A stretch of DNA of 64,000 nt. It comes from Bradyrhizobium manausense (lineage in GTDB: Bacteria > Pseudomonadota > Alphaproteobacteria > Rhizobiales > Xanthobacteraceae). Position numbers and translations under genes: made by a program. The stretch is from assembly GCF_018131105.1 (NCBI RefSeq), contig NZ_JAFCJI010000001.1, forward strand, positions 992,001 through 1,056,000, read 5' to 3'. Positions 32,001 through 41,000 of the stretch are shown piece by piece (the first letter of the stretch is position 1; each line of letters opens with the position of its first letter). The notes below the pieces were generated by a model, which was not told the DNA's origin, ran no database searches, and worked only from the letters and a program-made list of their open reading frames with translations.

Positions 32001-35000
32001 AGCGCAAGCTTGATCGCCTCCGGGGCCATCGGCTCGCTCGCGGCCCCGCTCAATGCGACGCTGTCCAATAACGGATCGGCGCCGGGCGGGTTGTCGGCGC
32101 AGGCCGGCGTCGGCGGCGTTTATTTGAACCTCGCCTCGGGCGCCACGCTCGGGCAGGTGTCGTCAGGCAACGCCAACACCGGCTTCGGCGACGTCAACAT
32201 CACCGCGACTGGCGATCTCATCGCCGGGGCCAACGCGCAGGTCACCGGCCGCAACATCTCGTTGATCAGCACGCTCGGCAGCGTTGGTGCGATCACCAAT
32301 CCGCTGTCGATCAGCGCCAATGCCTCGCAACAGGCTGACGGCTCGTACAACGGCGGCATCGTCAACGTCGTGGCCCATGGCGACATCGGCCTGACCCAGA
32401 CCGCGGCGTCCTCGGCCTATTCCAGCGATCTGCGGGTCGGCCTGATCGCTTCGGCGAGCGGCGACGTGCTGCTGAACGTGCCCTACGGCACGATCCTCGA
32501 CGCGAGCGGGCAGACCGCATCGCAAACGCTGACGTCGGCGCAGGTTGCGGCGGTGTCCTCGGCCTTGCACCTGACCGCGCTCGATGGCGCCAACGACTCC
32601 GCGCTCGCCAGCGTGATTGCGTTCTCCAACATCGTGAACCGCGATCTGCTGGCCTATAGCGTGCTGCTGCAGCATGGCACCATCCAGGCCGGTTCGGCGT
32701 CGCTGAACGCGTCCGGGATCGCGCGTCTCGCCATCGGCGTGCTGAACTCGACCGACTACGCCACCTTCCAGAGCCTCACCGCCGCTGCCAATGCGACGAT
32801 TGGATCGGATGGCACGCTGACATTGACGGCGAACGGCATGGCCCAGTTCAAGACGGCCGCGGCCGCCACACTCGGCATCACCAACCCGACATCGGCGCAG
32901 ATCCAGACCTACGCCAACAGCCAGTACCAGGCCTATGCAACGGCGATCCAGAGTTACGCCAATGCCCAGGGCACTTTCGTGCTGGCCGGCGACCTGGCTT
33001 CGATCGCGACCTACGCGCCATCGGCCCTGACGGCGGCGGACTATACCAAGTTCCAGACGTTGACCTCGAATGGCGCGATTCTCAGCGGAAGCGGAGTTCT
33101 GACCCTGACCGCGGCCGGCGTTTCGGCGAACGCCTCGGCGGCGCTCGGGTCGGCCTACAGCTCCTTCCAGACGCTGACCTCCAGCACCAACGCCACGATC
33201 GGATCGGATGGCACGCTGACCTTGACCGCGGACGGCATCAACCAGTTCAGGGCGGCGGCGGCCACCGCACTTGGCATCGCCAACCCGACGTCGGCACAGA
33301 TCCAAAGCTACGCCAATAGCCAGTACCAGGCCTACGCAACGACGACCCGGACCTACGCCAACACGACGTATCAGGGCTTCAAGACCACCATTCAGGCCTA
33401 TGCGCCGACGCTGTACCTGCCGATGGCCACCGTGTTTGGACAGGCTTACGGCTCGAACTGGAAGACCAACGCGCAGGTTGCGAACTATGCGACGAATTCG
33501 GCGGCCCTGCTGACGCTCAACACCTATGGCAGTGTCGTCAACGGCGTGTTCACGCTGAGCACGGGCGCTATCGGCGACGCCGCCGTCGCGCACTACGCGT
33601 CCGCCGGGCTGACCACGCAATACGGCCTGTTCCAGACGCTGACGTCCGCGCAAAACAGCTCGGTCAATGATGGCGTTCTCACGCTGACGACGGCCGGCGT
33701 TGCCAACTATGCATCGTCTGCGCTCGGATCGGGATCTGCCGGCTATACCGCGTTCCAGAACCTGACCTCGGCGGCCAACGGTTCCGTCAGCAACGGCGTG
33801 CTCACGCTGACCCCGGCCGGCGTCACCTTCTTCACGGCGGCCGCGGCCGCGGCGCTGCATGTTGCTTCGCCGACGGCGGCGCAGGTCCAGGCCTATGCCA
33901 ACGCGCAATACCAGAGCTACGCGCAGAGCATCCAGACCTACGCCAATGACAAGTATCAAGGCTTTGCCGCGACCATCCAGACCTACGCCACGGGCCTGTA
34001 CCAGCCGCTGCAAACGGCGACGACGTTCAATGCCACCCCTGCGGTCGCGTTCTCGCTGTTGAGCGCCAGCGGCGCGCTCCAGAACGGCACCTTCGTGCTC
34101 ACCAACAGCGGCATTCTAAGCTACGCCAAGAGTGCGCTGTCGAGCACCAACTATGCCCAGTTCGCCAATTTGCTCAGCAACGGCACGCTGAGCGGCGGCA
34201 CGTTCCAGCTGAGCGCCAGCGGCGTCTCCTCGCTGGCCCAGACGGCACTGACGCAGGACTACCAGAACTTCGAGACGCTCTATACCAACGGCTCGCTGGT
34301 GAACGGGGTCTGGACGCTGACTGCCGCGGGCATCGCGGCCTTCCGTCAGGCCGCGTCGACGGCGCAAAATCCGAACCCGACCGACGCGCAGGTGCAGGCC
34401 TATGCCAATGCGCTGTACCAGTCCTATGCGACGAACATCAACGGCGCGGCCAACGTGCAGTATCAGGGCTACCTGACTTCGATCTCGACCGCGGCGAGCA
34501 CTGCGTACCGGAATTTCGCCGTCGAACTGCTGGCGCTCTATAACCAGTACTACGCAGGCGGCAATCCGATCGCGATTACCGATCTGCTCGGACCGACGGC
34601 GACATTCGCGCCGGCCGACGCGATGCAGTTCTTGCAGAGCGTTTCGAACCTGCTTCCCACCGCGGACCGGACCGCGTTCGCCAGCCTGACGGCGCTCGGC
34701 CAGATCCATAACGGGACCTTCGTGCTCAACAACGTGTCTTCCTACGCCCAGACCGGACTGAGCGCCGCCAACTACGGCGCTTACACCGCGCTGCTGGCTT
34801 CGGGCACCCTGACGAGCGGCGTGCTGGCCTTGTCACCGGCCGGCTTGAACGGCATGGCGCAGGCCCAGCTGACGCCGAGCTACCAGTCCTACGTCAACCT
34901 CACGTCCAGCGGCTCGTTGCAGAGCGGCAACTTCGTCTTCAGCAGCGCCGGCGTTTTCGCCAACGCACAGGCCGGCGTGACCGCCGCCTACACTTCGTTC

Positions 35001-38000
35001 CAGCAATTGATGGCCAACGGCTCGGTCGTCAACGGTGTGTTCACGCTGTCGAGCAGCGGCCTTGCGGCCTACACCTCGATCGCCGCGGCGGCGCTGGGCG
35101 TCGCCAGTCCGACGGCGCTGCAGGTGCAGACTTACGCCAACCAGCAGTATCAGAACTCGCTGTTCAGCAGCGCCAACCCTGTCTATCAGTCATACGTCCA
35201 GTCGATCGGCTCCGGCGCTCAGGCGCAGTACGCCGATCTGGCCAACAAGGTCTTCCTGTACCTGCAACAGCATGACCAGCAGGGGTGCGGCGGCTTCGGT
35301 GGTTGCACGGGCCCGATCCTGGCCCCGGGGCAGACCACCGCCACCGATGCCCAGGTTGCGCAATATGCCAGCCAGGCGCTGTACGGCACCGACCTGCAGA
35401 ACTATCAGACGCTCGCGGCCAACGGCACGGTTGCCAATGGCGTGTTGACGCTGACCTCGGCCGGTCTCGCGCCGGTGTCCGCGCTGGTGCTCTCGGCGCC
35501 GCTCGCGACGGCCTTCGCCTCGCTGCTGAGCACCGGCTCGCTGCAAGGCGGCCAGTTCGTGCTCAGCTCGGCGGCCGTCTTGCAGAACCTCCAGACGCTG
35601 GCGACCGGCGGCAGCGCAGCGTCCGGGCTGTACCAGTTCAACACCGCAGGCATCCTGGCCAATGCGTCGACCGCGCTGGGCACCAATGCCTTGCAGCAGC
35701 TTCTGGCGAGCGGCTCGCTTCAGTCCACAACGGTGAACGGGGTCTCGACCTCGAGCTTCGTCCTCAGCGATCCCGGCGTTACCTACTACGCATCGGCGGC
35801 GCTGACGGCTGCGAACTACCTGACCTTCCAGGGGCTGACCGCGAGCGCCAACGGCGAGGTCGTCAATGGTGTGCTGACGCTGTCCGCCGCCGGTATCGCG
35901 CAATTCTCCGCGGCGACGGCTGCGGCGCTGCATCTGGGCACGACGGCGCCGACGGCGGCGCAGGTTCAGGCCTATGCGAACAGCCAGTACCAGGGTTTCG
36001 CGACGACCATCAAAACCTATGCGAACGCGCAGTATCAGGGCTACGGCAGCACGTTCTCGTCCTACGCGAACGGCCAGTACCAGCCGCTCCAGCAGGCGGT
36101 GGTGAACTACGCCACGAATAACCTCGATGTCGTGGTCGACCTGGCGAGCGGAACGTACCGGACCAGCTACGGCTACGGCGGTACCTGTCAGTACAACAAT
36201 TGCTCTGCCCCGATGCAGATCACCAACGCGGTGCTGGCCGACTGGGCGCAGCAGGCTCGTTCGGGCTCGACCAACAACCCGTTCGGCGGCAACAACGGCT
36301 ACGGCACGATCTCGACCGCGGACTACAACAGCTTCATCGCGATGCTCGGGCAGGGGACCGTGGTGTCAGGAGCGCTGACGCTCAATGCCGCCGCCCTGCA
36401 AACCTATTACTCGAACCAGACGTCAAGCGCGGCGATCCTGAACCAGTCGTATCTGGTGTTCCAGACCATCGTCGGGGCCGGTAACAGCACGATCCAGAAC
36501 GGCGCGCTGACGCTGACCTCGGCCGGCATCACCAATGTCGCGGCCGCCGCCGTCGCCTTCCTCGGAAACAATCCGACCAATGCGCAGGTGCAGGCCTTTG
36601 CGGCGCAGGCCTATGCGAGCGACCTGACTTCAATCCAGGGCTATGCTGCGACCCAGTACCAGTCCTACGCCACGTCGATCAGCGCCTATGGCAACACGCA
36701 GTACCAGGGCCTGGTTCAGACCATCCAGAGCTACGCCAATACGCAGTACCAGGCGAACGTGACGACGATCCAGGCGTACGGCAATACGCAGTACCAGACC
36801 CTCACGGCCAACGGCACGCCGCAGGTGAGTGCCGGCATCCTCAGCCTGGTGGCCGACTCCGTCTACTCGACGGGACAGATCGTCTCCACTCTGAGCAATG
36901 CCGCGCTGCTGCCGTCGGCAGGGACCGTGGGCACGAATGTCACGGCCAGCGTCGTCGGCCGCAACGTGACGCTGAATGCCGGCAACAGCGTCGGCAGCAC
37001 CGCGCCCAACGTCTCGATCGACCTGACCCATCTGAGGGACGGCACGATCACGACCACACAGCAGGCCGCGCTGTCGGTTGCGACCACGCCGGGCTCGATC
37101 ACGTTCAGCGCGACGGTCAGCAACCAGGTTCTGGCGGGTATCGACCTGGCGCATCTGCCGGCCGGCGTTACCGTCAATGGAAACACGCTCAGCGGTTTGA
37201 CGCTGAGCAACCTTCCGAACGGCGTCACCGTCAATGATCTGAACTCCGTCGAGCTGGCGCAGACAGCGCCGCTCTATGTCAACGCCAGCGGCACCTTCAA
37301 CGCGACGGCAGGCACGGCGCTGTACGTCCAGGCGGCCGCGAGTGATGGACACCCGGTCGCGAGCCTGACGGTCGGTCAGATCACCGCAGGTGGCGACGTC
37401 ACCTTGCTGGCGCCGCAGAGCATCCTGGCGGCGACGAACTCCGCCGGGGCGGCGCTGTATGCCAATCAGGTCGTGATCAACCCGGCCAATGGTGCGATCG
37501 GCAACCTCACGCTCGCCGCCACCAACGCGATCGGTTCGGCCGATAATGCGTTCAGCTATCACATCAACGGCAAGCTGGTGTCGGCGCAGGCTGGTACGGA
37601 TGCCTATCTGACCGCAACCGGCGGCGATGCCATCTTCGGCAAAGTGTTCGCTACCAACACCGTCTCGCTGACCGCGACCAACGGCAATATCGACAGCTAC
37701 CTGGCTGGTGTCACGATGGCCGCCAACAACATCATCCTCAACGCATCGGGCGATGTGGGCACGCAGAACACGCCGTTCACGGTTCAGGTCGGCGCCACCG
37801 GCCTGCTCAGCGGCACGATTGCAGGATCCGCCTTCATCTATAGCCCGACGCTGGCGACGCAGAATCCGGTGTCGCTCAACGTTGGCAACCTGTCGGCCGC
37901 CAGCGGACTGACGCTGATCAGCGATGCCGGCATCACCTTCGGCGGTGCCGCGGGCTCGTCGCTGGGATCGGTCACGGTCTGCTCGGGGCCGTGCCTCACC

Positions 38001-41000
38001 GGATCGACCGCGGTCGGCGGATCGATCACGATGGCTACCAACGCCTCGATCCTGTCCGGACAATCGATCAGCCTGACGGCGCCCGGCGATATCGTGCTCG
38101 GCGAGCTGACCTCGACCGCCAACCCGTCGTCGACCGCGACCGTCATCACGATCAACAGCACCGGCGGCGCCATCACGGCCAATGGTGATGGCCACACCAA
38201 TGTCACTGCAACGGCAGCGAACGCCGCAGTGTCGCTCGCGGCGAACAGCATCGGCACCTCGACGCAGAGGGTCAGCGTCGATACACCGCTGCTCACGGCG
38301 ACCGCCGCTACCGGTGGCATCTATCTGGGCTCGGTTGCCGATCTTGAGGCGACCCAGCTGTCGGCAATTCACGGGTCGGTCGATATCGTCTCGGGCGGCA
38401 AGTTGAGCCTCGACAGTGTCCTGGCGGGCACGGCCGCCGGTGCGAGCGGCACCATCACCGCCAAGACACTGACACAGGCGGGCGACGTCGTCATTGCGAC
38501 TGCGACGAGCAGTGGCGACATGACGGTCGACAGCGCCGGAGCCCTTCGCTTCACGCAGCTCAGCAGCACGGGCGGAGCCATCGAACTCACAGCCTATGCC
38601 GCCGTCAACGGCGGGACGCTCGATGCGGCGGCCGCGCTGGGCGTGACCTCGACCACCGACAGCATCACGCTGGCAACCGCCAGCAGCGGCGGCTCGCAGA
38701 CGGTCCAGGCCCACCAGAACGTCACCTTCAACAGCCTGACTGCGACCGGCATCACCGGCGACGTCGGCAGTGTCACGGTCGTCGCGACCAACGGCTTCGT
38801 GCTGGCGCAGACGGTGCTCGTGAACGGGACGGCGACGCAGGGCTCGGTGGCGGCCAACGGTTCGGCATCGCTGACCGCAGGAACGACCAACACGGGCAGG
38901 GTGCTGACGGCCACCACCGGGTCGGGCTCGATCAGCGGCAGCGGCCTCGTCGATTGGACCTCGCTCGCGAGCGCAACAACGCTAGGCGTGACATCGACCG
39001 CGGACAGCATCACCTTCGAGACCGCTCAGAGCGGCGGCACGCAAACCATCCACGCCCACGACAACGTCACCTTCAACGCCCTGACGGCGACCGGCATCAG
39101 CGGCGATGCCGGCAGCATCAGCGTCACCGCCGACAACGGCTTCATCCTGGCGCAGACCGTGACGTCAGGCGGCGTGACGACGCAGGGCTCGGTCTCGGCC
39201 AACGGTTTGGCTGCGCTGGTTGCCGGCACGACGATCACCGGCAACACGCTCGCGGCCACGACGGGTTCGGGCCTGCTGACCGCGGGCGGCCCGGTCGACT
39301 GGAGCACGCTCAACGTCGGAACGTCGCTGGGCATGACCGCGGGCCAGGGCAGCATCACCTTCCAGACCGCGCAGAGCGGTGGGACGCAAACCATCCGCGC
39401 CCAGGACAACGTGACGTTCAACGCGCTGACGGCGACCGGCATCACCGGCGATGCCGGCAGCATCAACGTCAGCGCCGACAGCGGCTTCATCCTGGCGCAG
39501 ACCGTGACGTCAGGCGGTGTGACGACGCAGGGCTCGGTCTCCGCCAACGGCTCGGCTGCGCTGGTTGCCGGGACGACCATCACCGGCAACACGCTCGCGG
39601 CCACGACCGGTTCGGGCTTGCTGACCGCGGGTGGCCCGGTCGACTGGAACACGCTCAACGTCGGAACGTCGCTGGGCATGACCTCAGGCCAAGGCAGCAT
39701 CACCTTGCAGACCGCGCAGAGCGGTGGGACGCAGACCATCCACGCCCATGACAACGTGACGTTCAACGCGCTGACGGCGACCGGCATCACCGGCGATGCC
39801 GGCAGCATCAACGTCACCGCCGACAACGGCTTCATCCTGGCGCAGACGGTCGCGGCCGGCGGCGCCCTGACGCAAGGATCCGTTGCGGCCAATGGCTCGG
39901 CCACGCTGATCGCGGCATTGTCGAACACCGGGCACAGTCTCACGGCGACCACCGGCAACGCGACGCTGCGTGGCACGCTGATCCGCTGGGATAACCTCAA
40001 TGTCGGCGGTTCGCTCGGCATCACGGCGACGACGGGCGGCATCGATCTCGGAACGGCCATCAGCGGCGGCACGCAGACGCTGCACGCCGTGACCGATATC
40101 GCCTTCACCCAGCTCACCACCACCGGCATCCCGGGTGATGCCGGTGACATCAACCTCACGTCCGACACGGGCTCGCTCCGCGGCGGATCGATCTCCGCCA
40201 ACGGCGATACGCATTTCGATACGGCCGGCTCGATCTCGCTGAACCGTATCAGGGGCAGCACCATCAAGCTGTCCTCGCGGGGCGACCTGACGGTCGGCTT
40301 CGTCAGCGTCGTCAAGGAGCTCGACCTCGCGGCTGATACCATCAACATCAACGGTGAGCAGATCCGCTCGACGCCGCCAATTCCGCTGGTCATGAACGTG
40401 ACCGGCTACCACGGCGGGACGGCGACGTCGGCCAACATCTCGCTCGACCCGGACACCATCATCGTCAATCAGTTCAATGTGGTGGATGCCAACTTCCTGA
40501 CCGATGCCCGCGCCGTCTCGATCCTGAACGGCTATGTGCCGGGTCAGCTCATCCTCACCACGGCGACCGAGCAGGTGCTGCTGAACAACCGTTCGCCGGC
40601 GCCGACGAACTGGCCGTCGCTCCAGCTCTACCAGCCGGGCGGCGTGTTCGCGATGAGCCAGACCGGCAACGCCAACGTCAGCAACACCTACGTGGTGTTC
40701 TACACCGGCGATATCTCGGCAACCGTCACCAACTACGGGCCGACGCACACCTGCTGCAGCGACTACACGGGCGCCAGCATGATGCGCAACATTGCCATCG
40801 ACGGCGAGAGCTATGAGAGCATCGATACCTGGGTGGCGCAGAAGAGCGGGGGAACGTTCTATCTGCTCGGTCTCTCCGGCCACGCGCGGCTCGACGCCTT
40901 GCTGTCGCCGCGCCCGGTCGAGGCCATCGGGTCCGGTCCCGCGGTGAACATCGACGGGCTCAGCGACATGCGCAAGCTGCGCCGCCATGGTCAGCGCACG

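Noticed and set aside
38641..40240. Regular repeats as a possible CRISPR array
   Set aside because: The unit is 345 bp, in frame and coding; there are no short repeats with unique spacers and no cas genes.
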